The position numbers and the translations under genes were made by a program. Source: Bacillus sp. EB600 (lineage in GTDB: Bacteria > Bacillota > Bacilli > Bacillales > Cytobacillaceae). Taken from it: a stretch of 64,000 bases of DNA. The stretch is from contig NZ_JAEVLT010000002.1 in NCBI RefSeq assembly GCF_024494385.1, positions 1-64,000 on the forward strand, read 5' to 3'. Positions 1 through 8,111 of the stretch are shown here, one piece after another; the first letter of the stretch is position 1, and the number at the start of each line of letters is the position of its first letter. The notes below the pieces were generated by a model. It made no database searches and was not told the origin of the DNA. It was given only the letters and a program-made list of their open reading frames with translations.

Positions 1-2
1 GT

Positions 3-59
3 GGCAGTTTAGTTGAAGAATGGAAATGGCTCTTTTATGTTTGTGCCAAGCAAGAATAG
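3..59 (+). CDS. 3' end of an unidentified reading frame (cut by window edge)
   Basis: An open frame enters from the left edge and gives 18 residues, beginning GSLVEEWKWLF, before a TAG stop. A strong GC hairpin starts at the stop codon, which is what one expects at a gene end. Too little is visible to assign a family, and it may be chance. Confidence 0.2.
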   Translation, partial: GSLVEEWKWLFYVCAKQE

Positions 60-92
60 CCCCCTCCGAACAGATTGGAGGGGGGTGTGCTA
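57..92. other. GC-rich hairpin without T-tract
   Basis: CCCCCTCC pairs perfectly with GGAGGGGG (60-67 with 77-84) around a 9-nt loop, extended by TAGC/GCTA. No T-run follows on either strand, so it is not a textbook terminator. It may end the frame running in from the left edge. Confidence 0.4.
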
Positions 93-191
93 TCTAAATT
101 CATCCGTTATTCCAAGCTCTTATTCTGACCAAGTAACCACTTGGGGACAGTTCAGACAAGTTGTATAGGAAATTACCAATTGGGGAATGAT

Positions 192-821
192 TTATAAGTT
201 TGAAATAGCCTCCTGTGTCGTCCAAGTAGCACTGGCAAATGCTTTATAATTGGTAACGGCAGCTTGAAAATCCTCTTCACTAATTGTTGCGGTGGCATCG
301 TATACAACAGCTGTTTCAAAACCAGTTTCGATTAGATGCCTCATATGGGACTCTACACAAACGTTGGAAAGCACCCCTGCAATAATTATCTTCTCTTTTC
401 TATGTTGTCGTAACTGATATTCCAAGTCATTTGTTTGTGGGCTGGCAACCTTGTGAGGAGTTGCAATGACGGTTCTTTTATCAAAAATATAAGGTTTGAA
501 AGAATGAACAAAATCAGCTCCAAATGACGGTGGTGTGTACGCATTTGCCACTTGATACATTCTAAGACCTAATAGCATCTTTTGTTCATTTCCTGTAAAT
601 TGCCAGCCATAATCATGAGGGTATAAATAATGGGGCGATATGAAAAGTTGGTATCCCTTATTGATGGCAGTTCTCATTAATAGTTCAAGTTTTTGTATGG
701 TATTGTTTCGTTCAATAGTTCCTTTAGTCAGATGATAGCCTCTTCCCCCAGGACTCATAAAGTCATTTTGTGGGTCTGTGATTACAATGGCAGTATTATT
801 GGGATGTGGTTTAAACGGCAA
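192..821 (-). CDS. isochorismatase-family cysteine hydrolase
   Basis: A 209-residue protein of the isochorismatase/nicotinamidase superfamily, cytosolic hydrolases acting on amides or isochorismate-like substrates. The catalytic triad is visible: Asp16 in TDPQNDF, Lys124 in TPHKVAS and Cys155 in GVLSNVCVES, with the cis-peptide-type GVLSNV turn. The substrate cannot be read from the sequence. The start is TTG at 821, chosen because AGGGAGG lies 8 nt upstream and no ATG is nearby. It stands alone: about 980 bp of gene-free DNA separates it from the resolvase, so it is probably monocistronic cargo of an accessory segment. Family call is secure, function open. Confidence 0.9.
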   Translation of the reverse strand: MPFKPHPNNTAIVITDPQNDFMSPGGRGYHLTKGTIERNNTIQKLELLMRTAINKGYQLFISPHYLYPHDYGWQFTGNEQKMLLGLRMYQVANAYTPPSFGADFVHSFKPYIFDKRTVIATPHKVASPQTNDLEYQLRQHRKEKIIIAGVLSNVCVESHMRHLIETGFETAVVYDATATISEEDFQAAVTNYKAFASATWTTQEAISNL

Positions 822-1064
822 ATTACTTACCTCCCTCGCAGCATAAGCTTGCGGAAATGTTTGTTACCTGTTCAGGAAAGATAGAGAAGTTGTTTTTTAA
901 AAAGTTCAGCATTGACACGACAGCCGCATCGAACAAGTACATAGTCATTAAAAACTCTATAGGCATCTATATGTATTTGTAGTTTGTTTAGTTCACTTTG
1001 TTATAGAAAATTAGTGTGCAACTTTGACGAATGTTTCCAGAAGGTACTTGTTAAGCTAACGGGG

Positions 1065-1096
1065 GCGTTTCTGTAACAAGGCAGGAACGCTTTTTT
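1065..1096 (+). terminator. orphan intrinsic terminator-like hairpin
   Basis: GCGTTTCTG (1065-1073) pairs with CAGGAACGC (1082-1090), with one wobble, and is followed by six T. No gene lies upstream on the plus strand, so it is probably left over from a lost gene or element. Confidence 0.5.
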
Positions 1097-1318
1097 GTGT
1101 TGTGCTAAAGTGGCAGGTTAGTGTAGTGAGTCAAAAGCACGTCTTCATTAGACGTTCATAGACGCTCAGAATGGCTTGTGTGGTGTTTCGTGCTGTCCTC
1201 CCTCCCCTTTTATCCATTTCCACTTTCATCTTCGTCATGATTGAATCTGAGGGTATTCTGTAAGCCTACAGCGAAAATGGTGTTGGTGATGTTCTTCATT
1301 AATCTCTATAAACCAATT

Positions 1319-1337
1319 TGAGACGATATGCGTCTCA
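1319..1337. repeat. inverted repeat TGAGACG-N5-CGTCTCA
   Basis: Perfect 7-bp arms around ATATG. The same GAGACG core occurs in a second dyad at 1591-1621, suggesting protein-binding or recombination subsites rather than a terminator, as no T-run follows. Confidence 0.5.
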
Positions 1338-1590
1338 TTTTCTCATTTTCCAATAAGCACGCATGCTAGGTAAATTGCCTATTGCTAAATAGGTCAAGTC
1401 TTGATGATTCAGAAACCACACTCATTCACAAACTAACATTTGGTAAATATTCGACACGAAACAAATAAATGCTATGATTTAGTGCATTAAAGGGGTAAAT
1501 CAAGTAGTAAAAATCTGTTTAAGTTCGACAATGATATCCGTTAGCACTGGTGTATCCATGAGTTACAGCTAGTGTTTCGATAAGGTCGTA

Positions 1591-1621
1591 CCGTTTGGAG
1601 ACGTATATTGTCTCTAAACGG
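1591..1621. repeat. inverted repeat with 12-bp arms
   Basis: CCGTTTGGAGAC (1591-1602) and GTCTCTAAACGG (1610-1621) are inverted repeats with one mismatch around GTATATT. It lies about 180 bp upstream of the resolvase start, a plausible distance for a resolvase res subsite, but no known res consensus was recognised. Confidence 0.55.
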
Positions 1622-1739
1622 ACATGAGGATAGTTTCAAAAGGATACTTTTTGCAACGCATTTTTCGAAACGATAGAAAAAGAGTTTAGATAGTCTCACA
1701 TGGTATCAATTTGATTTTTGGAACGTATCAAAAATAGTA

Positions 1740-1768
1740 TTGACCCTATGATACACTTTATGTATGAT
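1740..1768 (+). promoter_or_regulatory. SigA-type promoter of the resolvase
   Basis: TTGACC (1740-1745), a 17-bp spacer and TATGAT (1763-1768) match the vegetative consensus well. The transcription start would fall about 25 nt before the resolvase ATG. Confidence 0.65.
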
Positions 1769-1769
1769 A
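1747..1769. promoter_or_regulatory. dyad over the resolvase promoter (operator/res-like)
   Basis: TATGATACA (1747-1755) and TGTATGATA (1761-1769) form an inverted repeat with one mismatch that covers the spacer and -10 box. GTATCAA also recurs at 1703, 1725 and 1773. Serine resolvases commonly bind res subsites over their own promoter and repress themselves; this placement fits that, but binding is inferred. Confidence 0.45.
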
Positions 1770-1799
1770 ATAGTATCAAATAACAAGGTGGAATTAATC

Positions 1800-2402
1800 A
1801 TGGACAACAAAGAATTCGGATATGTACGAGTAAGCAGTAAAGACCAAAATGAAGCAAGGCAACTAGATAGTATGTATGCCCTTGGAATCGATGAGCGGGA
1901 TATTCATATTGATAAGAAAAGTGGTAAAGACTTCAATAGACCTCAATACCAAGCTTTGAAAATGCGTTTGCGTAAAGGTGATACATTATACATTCATTCC
2001 TTAGATAGGCTTGGTCGTAACAAAGAGATGATTCTAAACGAGTGGAAAGATATCACCCAAAACATCAAAGCACATATTGTTGTGATTGATATGCCATTAT
2101 TGGATACACGGAAATACAATGATTCAATCGGTTCTTTTGTAGCAGATTTGGTACTACAAGTGTTATCATGGGTTGCTGAAGAAGAGAGAACTAAGATTAA
2201 GACTCGTCAAGCTGAAGGCATAGCTTCAGCAAAGGCACAGGGAAAACACCTAGGAAGACCTAAAACATCTATTACATCTGAATTTGAACAGGCTTATAAC
2301 CAATGGAAAGCGGGAGTTATCACTGCAGTTGAAGCAATGAAGAAATCAAATATGACTAAGGCTACCTTCTATCGCAAGGTTAAGGAATATGAAGCAAGCT
2401 AA
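1800..2402 (+). CDS. small serine recombinase (resolvase/invertase family)
   Basis: A 200-residue site-specific recombinase of the Tn3-resolvase/invertase type. The N-terminal catalytic domain shows GYVRVSSKDQ with the nucleophile Ser12 and Arg10, then SLDRLGRN giving Arg70 and Arg73. The long helix runs from about 115 to 145, the GRP hinge is at 152-154 and a helix-turn-helix (about 172-197) follows. The start at 1800 is preferred over an upstream ATG at 1764 because AAGGTGG lies 9 nt before it, the upstream codon overlaps the -10 box and the family N-terminus matches. It has its own promoter and terminator. It is far too short to be the skin-type large serine recombinase. No transposase accompanies it, so it may be a transposon or plasmid remnant. 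Confidence 0.93.
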   Translation: MDNKEFGYVRVSSKDQNEARQLDSMYALGIDERDIHIDKKSGKDFNRPQYQALKMRLRKGDTLYIHSLDRLGRNKEMILNEWKDITQNIKAHIVVIDMPLLDTRKYNDSIGSFVADLVLQVLSWVAEEERTKIKTRQAEGIASAKAQGKHLGRPKTSITSEFEQAYNQWKAGVITAVEAMKKSNMTKATFYRKVKEYEAS

Positions 2403-2436
2403 AGAGACTCCCAAACAAAGGAGTCTCTTTTCTTTT
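2403..2436 (+). terminator. intrinsic terminator of the resolvase gene
   Basis: AGAGACTCC (2403-2411) pairs perfectly with GGAGTCTCT (2420-2428), loop CAAACAAA, then a T-rich run. It starts immediately after the stop codon. Confidence 0.85.
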
Positions 2437-2650
2437 GTTGATGATATGGGGGCGTATTTTTAACGTTTTCTCGGGGGTGATGAGCGGGAAATGGGGTAGG
2501 CTACCTCATCTCCGCATCCCAGAAATCTAAAGATGCCGAATCAAATCAAGTAATTCAATAACCTTCTATAAAAAACTTCATATTTATGAGATCAAAGGAC
2601 GTTCTAGCACATATTTTTCAATAGCCTTTTATTTTCAATCGCTGTCTTTT

Positions 2651-3055
2651 TTATCCTTTTCTTGTAAAATGGGGGCTCTTCGAGCGCGGCGGACCAAGAA
2701 CTTCTGACCAAATGATGGCGTTAACTAACGTTTTTTGTTCAGGAGCTTCGATTGGATACAATTGGTCCTCAATCTCTAAAAATTCAATCCCCCTCTGCAA
2801 CACGTCTTTATCCTGAGAGGTGCTGTTCAAGGAGGCACTCCTCCCTGCCCTCTGATGGGACTGAATGGATCGTTGCTGAACAGGGGAGGCGTGTTTACCA
2901 GCCGTGCTTGCTCTTTGACTTTTCACTTTTTCCTGAGACCTCAGCCAATTCGAGAAAAAAGGCCGACCTGCCCCTGACTCTTTACCTTTTTTCTTTGATT
3001 GAGTATAAATGGCTGAGATGACGCCTACGATAATCGCTATAAGTATCGTCTCCAT
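2651..3055 (-). CDS. hypothetical membrane-anchored protein in the yqfB position
   Basis: A 134-residue protein with one hydrophobic N-terminal segment (METILIAIIVGVISAIY) followed by a Lys/Ser/Arg/Gln-rich, low-complexity middle and a more ordered acidic stretch (EFLEIEDQLYPIEAPEQ). No domain was recognised. It is the last gene of the nfeD-floA cluster, 29 bp after floA, the place yqfB holds in B. subtilis (a SigW-controlled operon there). The ATG at 3055 has AGGGAGG upstream. A role with the flotillin/NfeD pair is inferred from position only. Confidence 0.7.
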   Translation of the reverse strand: METILIAIIVGVISAIYTQSKKKGKESGAGRPFFSNWLRSQEKVKSQRASTAGKHASPVQQRSIQSHQRAGRSASLNSTSQDKDVLQRGIEFLEIEDQLYPIEAPEQKTLVNAIIWSEVLGPPRSKSPHFTRKG

Positions 3056-3084
3056 AACCTTTGCCTCCCTTCAAAGCTCTATCC

Positions 3085-4071
3085 CTATTGTCCGTCTTTC
3101 TTGTCGCCCGTCATTTTTCCGATCGATCCCCTCATGTCAGTATCAGCTGAAATATTTTTAATGTTCATGTAGTCCATTACCCCGATATTCCCAGTTTTCA
3201 AGGCTTCTGCCATCGCAAGCGGTACAGTTGCTTCCGATTCAACTACTTTAGCTCGCATTTCCTGAACACGAGCCTTCATTTCTTGTTCAAGTGCAACAGC
3301 CATAGCACGACGTTCTTCCGCCTTTGCCTGTGCAATTTTCTTGTCTGCTTCTGCTTGTTCTGTTTGCAGTTCAGCTCCAATATTTTTTCCGATATCGACA
3401 TCTGCAATATCAATCGAAAGAATTTCAAACGCAGTCCCTGCATCCAACCCCTTTGATAAGACAGTTTGCGATATCAAATCAGGATTCTCCAAAACCTTAC
3501 TGTGACTTTCAGCTGAGCCGATCGTGCTTACAACGCCTTCACCAACACGGGCCACGACAGTTTCCTCACCTGCACCGCCAACAAGACGTTCAATATTGGC
3601 TCTAACCGTAATTCTTGCCTTTGCTTTTACCTCAATCCCATTCATCGCTACACCAGCAATAAACGGCGTTTCGATTACCTTTGGATTAACACTCATTTGG
3701 ACTGCTTCCAATACGTCACGCCCGGCAAGGTCAATTGCTGCGCATCTTTCGAAGGATAATGAGATATTTGCCCGATGTGCAGCAATCAAAGCATTTACAA
3801 CCCGATCGACATTACCTCCTGCTAAATAGTGACTTTCCAGCTGATTGGTTGTAACATTCAAGCCTGCTTTGTGCGCTTTAATTAGCGGGTTAATAACACG
3901 ACTTGGTGTAACACGGCGAAGCCGCATTCCTACAAGCGTAAAAATACTTACATGAACACCAGCTGCAAGGGCCGAGATCCATAACATAACAGGCACAAAA
4001 GATAATAACACCGTCAAAAAGATTAGGGCTACAATGATAATAGCTATTACAAAAATCGTCCCATTTGTCAT
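3085..4071 (-). CDS. floA: flotillin-like protein FloA
   Basis: A 328-residue flotillin-like scaffold of functional membrane microdomains. An N-terminal hairpin-like membrane segment (about 5-40, ending in [21 protein letters not shown]) leads into an SPFH/band-7 domain, then an Ala/Glu-rich coiled coil ([18 protein letters not shown]) typical of flotillin oligomerisation. It is nearly collinear with B. subtilis FloA (331 aa). The longest frame begins at a TTG (4086) that lies inside GGAGGAG; that motif is instead the ribosome binding site for the ATG at 4071, which is used here. It follows the NfeD gene closely, and the two are a known functional pair in lipid-domain organisation. Confidence 0.96.
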   Translation of the reverse strand: MTNGTIFVIAIIIVALIFLTVLLSFVPVMLWISALAAGVHVSIFTLVGMRLRRVTPSRVINPLIKAHKAGLNVTTNQLESHYLAGGNVDRVVNALIAAHRANISLSFERCAAIDLAGRDVLEAVQMSVNPKVIETPFIAGVAMNGIEVKAKARITVRANIERLVGGAGEETVVARVGEGVVSTIGSAESHSKVLENPDLISQTVLSKGLDAGTAFEILSIDIADVDIGKNIGAELQTEQAEADKKIAQAKAEERRAMAVALEQEMKARVQEMRAKVVESEATVPLAMAEALKTGNIGVMDYMNIKNISADTDMRGSIGKMTGDKKDGQ

Positions 4072-4086
4072 CAAATGCTCCTCCAA

Positions 4087-4734
4087 TCACAATTTTCTTA
4101 CCTTTCTCTCTCTGACTACTATACGTGCACCCTCCGCCTTTACGACCTTCACTTTTGTATTTTTAGGGATAAAGTCTCCCTCACTAACAGCGTCAATCCG
4201 TTCTTCATTAATAATAACTGTTCCAGCAGGGCGAAGGTTAGTTAAGGTTATGCCCTCAACCCCTAAGAGATCAGTACGATTACGATTCGAAACATAGCCA
4301 TCCTCTTTTCTGGCGGAATCAAATAGAATCATCCGATTAAACAAGATAACTTTTTTATTAAATACCTTTACCATTAAAAAGAATACCAACACCGAAATAG
4401 ATAGAGCAATTATCAATGAAATACCCATCTGTAGACTGTTTTCCCCCGCTAAGAAAAGACTGGTTAGTAACAATGCCACGCCAAGCGTACCAGAGATCGC
4501 CCCCGGGAGAAAAAGTTCGAGAAATATAAGGATAATACCAATGACAAATAAAGCAATTGTTCCATGATCAGCAAAACCCGCCTGAAAATGTCCATAGAAG
4601 AAGATAATTAATGCAACCAAGCTGATAAATCCCAAAAATCCGAACTTAGCAGAAAAAAGCTCAAGTACAATTCCTACTCCTGCAACCGTTAACAGCAAAG
4701 TGATAAAAATGGGATTTAGTAACACCCCTGCCAT
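4087..4734 (-). CDS. NfeD-family membrane protein, short form lacking the ClpP-like domain
   Basis: A 215-residue membrane protein with four to five hydrophobic segments between about residues 8 and 120 and a C-terminal NfeD OB-fold (about 140-212, with LTNLRPAGTVIINEERIDAVSEG). It corresponds to the C-terminal half of B. subtilis YqeZ, which is about twice as long and carries an N-terminal ClpP-like serine protease domain. Here the ATG at 4734 has GGGAGG upstream, and only 140 bp separate it from yqeY, so the protease part is absent rather than missed. NfeD proteins partner with flotillins; it sits directly ahead of floA. Confidence 0.9.
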   Translation of the reverse strand: MAGVLLNPIFITLLLTVAGVGIVLELFSAKFGFLGFISLVALIIFFYGHFQAGFADHGTIALFVIGIILIFLELFLPGAISGTLGVALLLTSLFLAGENSLQMGISLIIALSISVLVFFLMVKVFNKKVILFNRMILFDSARKEDGYVSNRNRTDLLGVEGITLTNLRPAGTVIINEERIDAVSEGDFIPKNTKVKVVKAEGARIVVRERKVRKL

Positions 4735-4825
4735 TTACATCCTCCCTTCTACAAGCTTTTAGTTAATCATACTCTATACGGTTTGTATTAGACTAAAGTT
4801 TCATTATTTGTTTTATCATTTATGA

Positions 4826-4862
4826 AAAACGGAAAAGACCGCAAGCATTACGCTTGCGGCCT
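4826..4862 (-). terminator. intrinsic terminator after rpsU-yqeY
   Basis: CCGCAAGC (4839-4846) and GCTTGCGG (4852-4859) pair perfectly; on the minus strand the hairpin is followed by TCTTTTCCGTTTTTC. Confidence 0.85.
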
Positions 4863-4874
4863 CGTATCGGTATT

Positions 4875-5321
4875 TTATGAAAGGTGTTGTTGTACAAGTT
4901 TATTTACAAGTGATCCATCTGCTTTACCTTTTACTTTTGGCATAATCGCAGCCATCACTTTTCCCATCTCTGCTTTTGAATTTGCACCGATTTCAGAAAT
5001 TGTTTCCTTGACAATTTCGGACAGCTCATCTTCCGAAAGCTGTTTCGGCGTGTACAGCTCAACAAAGGTTAATTCTGTACGTGTCTTTTCAACAAGATCT
5101 TCACGACCTGCTTTTTCAAATTCATGGAGGGAATCTTTGCGTTGTTTTAATTCGCGAGAAAGGACCGTCAACTCTTCTTCTTCGGATAAATCGTGCTTGC
5201 CAAGCTTTATTGCTTCGTTTTGCACAGACGCTTTAATCATCCGAATAACTGAGAGTTTGTCTTTTTCCTTGTTTTTCATCGCTTGTTTCATATCATTATT
5301 TAAACGCTCGAGAAGACTCAC
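4875..5321 (-). CDS. yqeY: YqeY-like protein (GatB/YqeY domain)
   Basis: A 148-residue helical protein of the YqeY family, related to the tail domain of GatB of the tRNA amidotransferase, where that domain contacts tRNA. The precise role of stand-alone YqeY is not established. Conserved stretches include [15 protein letters not shown] near residue 25 and [21 protein letters not shown] near the end. The GTG start at 5321 has GAGGGTG six bases upstream. It lies 15 bp after rpsU and is probably co-transcribed from the rpsU promoter, as in B. subtilis. Confidence 0.95.
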   Translation of the reverse strand: MSLLERLNNDMKQAMKNKEKDKLSVIRMIKASVQNEAIKLGKHDLSEEEELTVLSRELKQRKDSLHEFEKAGREDLVEKTRTELTFVELYTPKQLSEDELSEIVKETISEIGANSKAEMGKVMAAIMPKVKGKADGSLVNKLVQQHLS

Positions 5322-5336
5322 TTAGTACACCCTCTC

Positions 5337-5510
5337 TTAAAACTTACGTTTTCTTGCTGCTTCAGACTTCTTCTTACGTCTTACACTAGGTTTTTCGTAG
5401 AATTCGCGCTTTCTAGCTTCTTGCAAAGTACCAGTTTTAGATACTGTACGTTTGAAGCGACGAAGAGCATCTTCAAGCGATTCGTTTTTACGAACGACGG
5501 TTTTAGACAT
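5337..5510 (-). CDS. rpsU: 30S ribosomal protein S21
   Basis: A 57-residue basic ribosomal protein, almost identical to B. subtilis S21 (begins [18 protein letters not shown], ends EAARKRKF). It binds the 30S platform near the 3' end of 16S rRNA. The longest frame has eight extra codons, but GGAGGGAGG lies just before the ATG at 5510 and the family starts there. A clear SigA promoter is found about 55 bp upstream. Confidence 0.98.
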   Translation of the reverse strand: MSKTVVRKNESLEDALRRFKRTVSKTGTLQEARKREFYEKPSVRRKKKSEAARKRKF

Positions 5511-5565
5511 TCTCTTTCCCTCCCTCCGAAACACAACACACTAACATGAATCCATGTACCTTGCA

Positions 5566-5594
5566 ATTATAATATAACCTTGAAACAAGGTCAA
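5566..5594 (-). promoter_or_regulatory. SigA promoter of rpsU-yqeY
   Basis: On the minus strand TTGACC (5594-5589), a 17-bp spacer and TATAAT (5571-5566). Confidence 0.8.
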
Positions 5595-5740
5595 CTGTAT
5601 TTCATCTCATTAAAGCTCATTTTACCAATTTATATTCTAAGGTAACTGACAAAAAACAGATCGAATGAACTATTTATTTCTACCTTCTTTATGCATGTCC
5701 CTCAGTTTCCAGCCATAGAATGGATGAGGAGGGCTGAGAC

Positions 5741-6658
5741 ATGCTGTTTTTATTATTATTTATTTTTTGCATTTTATTATTTATTTTTGGAATGAATATT
5801 ATTCGAATTGGATTATTCAACATATCAGCAGATAAGCTGAAAACATGGCTTATTAAACTGACGAATACACCATTTAAAGGGATGCTGACCGGTACGTTTA
5901 TTACGGCCCTTTTACAAAGCAGTACAGCGGTCATGGTAATTACAATTGGATTGATTTCCGCTCGAATCATGACCTTTCCGCAATCAATCGGAATTATCCT
6001 TGGGACCAATATTGGAACCACCTTTAAAACAGAGTTAATTACGTTTGATATTGATGCAGCCATACCCCCGTTGGCCATCATTGGTGCTGTCCTCCTCTGC
6101 ATTCATAACAAAAAAGTCCGAAGTATTGGCATGCTTATTTTGGGTATTGCCTCAGTGTTTACTGCCATGAAAGGATTTGAATTTCTAGCACAACCGCTTA
6201 CATCACTGCCATTTATTCATAGGTCATTATTATCGCTGAATGACAGTATATTCATGAGCATTTTAACAGGTGCTGTTATGACAACCATTATCCAATCTAG
6301 TACAGCCATGACTGGAATTGCAATGGGATTTTTAACTGCGGGTCTTTTGAAGCTTGATGCCGGCATAGCAATTATGCTTGGGGCAAATATCGGAACATGC
6401 ATTACTGCGATTATTGCTTCGATTGGCGGAGGTCAGGAAGCAAAGCTTGCCGCTTACGCCCATGTTTGGCTCAATGTTATTGGTGTACTGCTATTTATTC
6501 CACTTATTCCGACCCTGACTGCCCTTGCACCGCAAATTGCAAATCATAAAGATGTTCAGTTGGCTCATATTAGTGTGATTTTTAATGTTGTTACTTCTCT
6601 CATCTTCCTTCCATTTGCTACTCGGTTTGGGAAAATGATCTTATTTTTGCACAAATAA
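5741..6658 (+). CDS. yqeW: Na/phosphate symporter-like membrane protein (YqeW)
   Basis: A 305-residue polytopic membrane protein of the Na+/phosphate cotransporter (NptA/PNaS) family. The two inverted repeats typical of the family are visible: QSST at 59-62 with GTNIGTT at 88-94, and QSST at 185-188 with GANIGTC at 214-220; these build the substrate site. It lacks a C-terminal PhoU-like domain, as in B. subtilis YqeW. GAGGAGGG precedes the ATG. It is transcribed divergently from rpsU and convergently with mtaB. Transport substrate inferred from family. Confidence 0.93.
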   Translation: MLFLLLFIFCILLFIFGMNIIRIGLFNISADKLKTWLIKLTNTPFKGMLTGTFITALLQSSTAVMVITIGLISARIMTFPQSIGIILGTNIGTTFKTELITFDIDAAIPPLAIIGAVLLCIHNKKVRSIGMLILGIASVFTAMKGFEFLAQPLTSLPFIHRSLLSLNDSIFMSILTGAVMTTIIQSSTAMTGIAMGFLTAGLLKLDAGIAIMLGANIGTCITAIIASIGGGQEAKLAAYAHVWLNVIGVLLFIPLIPTLTALAPQIANHKDVQLAHISVIFNVVTSLIFLPFATRFGKMILFLHK

Positions 6659-6664
6659 TAGACA

Positions 6665-6720
6665 ATTAGAAAAGAAAAAGCGCCCGTTTAGCGACTAGTG
6701 TACGTCGCTAAACGGGCGCT
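6665..6720 (-). terminator. long-stem terminator of the mtaB operon, made from a repeat element
   Basis: A perfect 17-bp stem (6679-6695 with 6704-6720) around TAGTGTAC. On the minus strand it is followed by TTTTTCTTTTC, giving a strong intrinsic terminator for mtaB; on the plus strand, for yqeW, no T-run follows. Confidence 0.8.
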
Positions 6721-6737
6721 TGAATTAGACAGTTATC
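6674..6737 (+). repeat. interspersed repeat, short form (copy A)
   Basis: Left end AGAAAAAGCGCCCGTTTAGCG and right end TTAGACAGTTATCT match the termini of the other copies in this window (20236, 24202, 36338, 56043). Its centre, ACTAGTGTAC, is inverted relative to the other short copies, making the element palindromic. Confidence 0.7.
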
Positions 6738-6752
6738 TATGTTAATTTTTTT

Positions 6753-8111
6753 CTACATAGCTGCCTTTGCTTCTATTTCATCGTCGACAACCTTTACAAA
6801 TTCCCCTTCATTAAAAGGATAACCTGCTTTGGTCAACTTAACTTTTACAATTTTTCCAATCATCTCATCATTTGCAGGGAGTAGGACCCGCAGATAATTA
6901 TCAGAAAAGCCTTCATATAAGCCGTTTGCGCGACCCTCATTATAATGAGCTTCTGGGATCACCTCAAGCACTTCCCCTTCAAACTGGGAAGCATATTCCT
7001 TGGCAAGCTGGTCTGAAAGGGTAATTAAGCGATGGACCCGCTCATTCTTTACTTCCTCATCGACCTGGTCCTCCATCCTAGCTGCAGGGGTCCCAGTACG
7101 TTTCGAATACGGGAAGACGTGAAGTTCAGAAAATTTATGGGCTTTAATAAAATTATAGGTTTCCATAAATTCCTCTTCTGTTTCTCCCGGGAATCCGACA
7201 ATTACATCTGACGTAACCGCAAGCCCTGGTAAAACCTCTTTCAAGCGGTCTAATCTTTCTCCAAAGAATTCCATCGTATATTTCCGGCGCATTCTTTTCA
7301 AGACGGAATTTGAACCAGATTGGATTGGTATATGCAAATGACGAACAATAATATTCGAATCATTAATGACCTCAATTACCTCATCTGTGATTTGACTAGC
7401 TTCAATTGATGAAATCCGCAGCCGCTTCAATCCTTTTACTTCTTTTTCTAAATCCCTTAATAGCATTGCAAGATTATAATCCTTCATGTCTTCCCCGTAA
7501 CCGCCTGTATGGATACCTGTTAACACGATTTCTTTATAGCCGGCATCTACGAGCTGTTGGGCTTGGTGAATAACTTCTTTAGGATCACGTGATCTCATTA
7601 AACCGCGCGCCCAAGGAATAATACAAAAAGTGCAAAAGTTATTGCAGCCTTCCTGTATTTTTAAAGATGCTCGAGTTCTGTCTGTAAAAGTAGGTACGTC
7701 AAGTTCTTCATACACCCTGTTTTTCATGATATTATGAACACCATTGATTGGCTGACGTTCTTGTTTGAATTGTTCGATATAATCAAGCATCTTGACCCGA
7801 TCCTGTGTCCCAACAACAATATCTACGCCTGGAATCGCCATTATTTCGGCTGGAGATGTTTGCGCATAGCAGCCAGTAACACATATAACCGCATCAGGAT
7901 TTTTCCTGACTGCACGGCGAATAGTCTGGCGGCTTTTCTTATCTCCAGTATTTGTTACTGTACATGTATTAATAATATAGACATCGGAGGTTGATTCAAA
8001 CTCAACCCTGTCATAGCCTTCTTGTTTAAACAATTGCCAGATTGCTTCAGTTTCATAATGATTCACTTTGCATCCAAGTGTATGAAATGCCACTGTTGGC
8101 ATATAACTCAC
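6753..8111 (-). CDS. mtaB: tRNA (t6A37) methylthiotransferase MtaB
   Basis: A 452-residue radical-SAM methylthiotransferase that converts t6A to ms2t6A at position 37 of ANN-decoding tRNAs. The N-terminal UPF0004 domain supplies Cys14, Cys50 and Cys81 for the auxiliary 4Fe-4S cluster. The radical-SAM motif CNNFCTFC gives Cys156, Cys160 and Cys163, and a TRAM-like tail closes the protein. Length and sequence match B. subtilis YqeV. Its ATG overlaps the rsmE stop by 4 bp, so it is the last gene of the long run from hrcA. Confidence 0.97.
   Translation of the reverse strand: MSYMPTVAFHTLGCKVNHYETEAIWQLFKQEGYDRVEFESTSDVYIINTCTVTNTGDKKSRQTIRRAVRKNPDAVICVTGCYAQTSPAEIMAIPGVDIVVGTQDRVKMLDYIEQFKQERQPINGVHNIMKNRVYEELDVPTFTDRTRASLKIQEGCNNFCTFCIIPWARGLMRSRDPKEVIHQAQQLVDAGYKEIVLTGIHTGGYGEDMKDYNLAMLLRDLEKEVKGLKRLRISSIEASQITDEVIEVINDSNIIVRHLHIPIQSGSNSVLKRMRRKYTMEFFGERLDRLKEVLPGLAVTSDVIVGFPGETEEEFMETYNFIKAHKFSELHVFPYSKRTGTPAARMEDQVDEEVKNERVHRLITLSDQLAKEYASQFEGEVLEVIPEAHYNEGRANGLYEGFSDNYLRVLLPANDEMIGKIVKVKLTKAGYPFNEGEFVKVVDDEIEAKAAM

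Larger units (their letters stand above)
842..1739. other. gene-free accessory DNA with dyads
   Basis: No frame of convincing length or with a ribosome binding site is seen on either strand. The stretch holds a terminator-like hairpin (1065-1096), two inverted repeats built on GAGACG (1319-1337 and 1591-1621) and, towards its right end, GTATCAA repeats leading into the resolvase promoter. It reads like decayed mobile-element DNA or recombination-site DNA belonging to the resolvase; which of the two is inference. Confidence 0.5.

Noticed and set aside
1764..1799. Upstream ATG of the resolvase
   Set aside because: It overlaps the -10 box and would not be on the transcript; the internal ATG fits the family start and has a ribosome binding site.
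1800..2402. Skin-element recombinase SpoIVCA
   Set aside because: That protein is a large serine recombinase of about 500 residues; this one is 200 residues with resolvase architecture, and sigK is intact.
5689..6102. 137-residue minus-strand frame opposite yqeW
   Set aside because: Shadow of the membrane-protein codon pattern; yqeW has both QSST motifs and a ribosome binding site.
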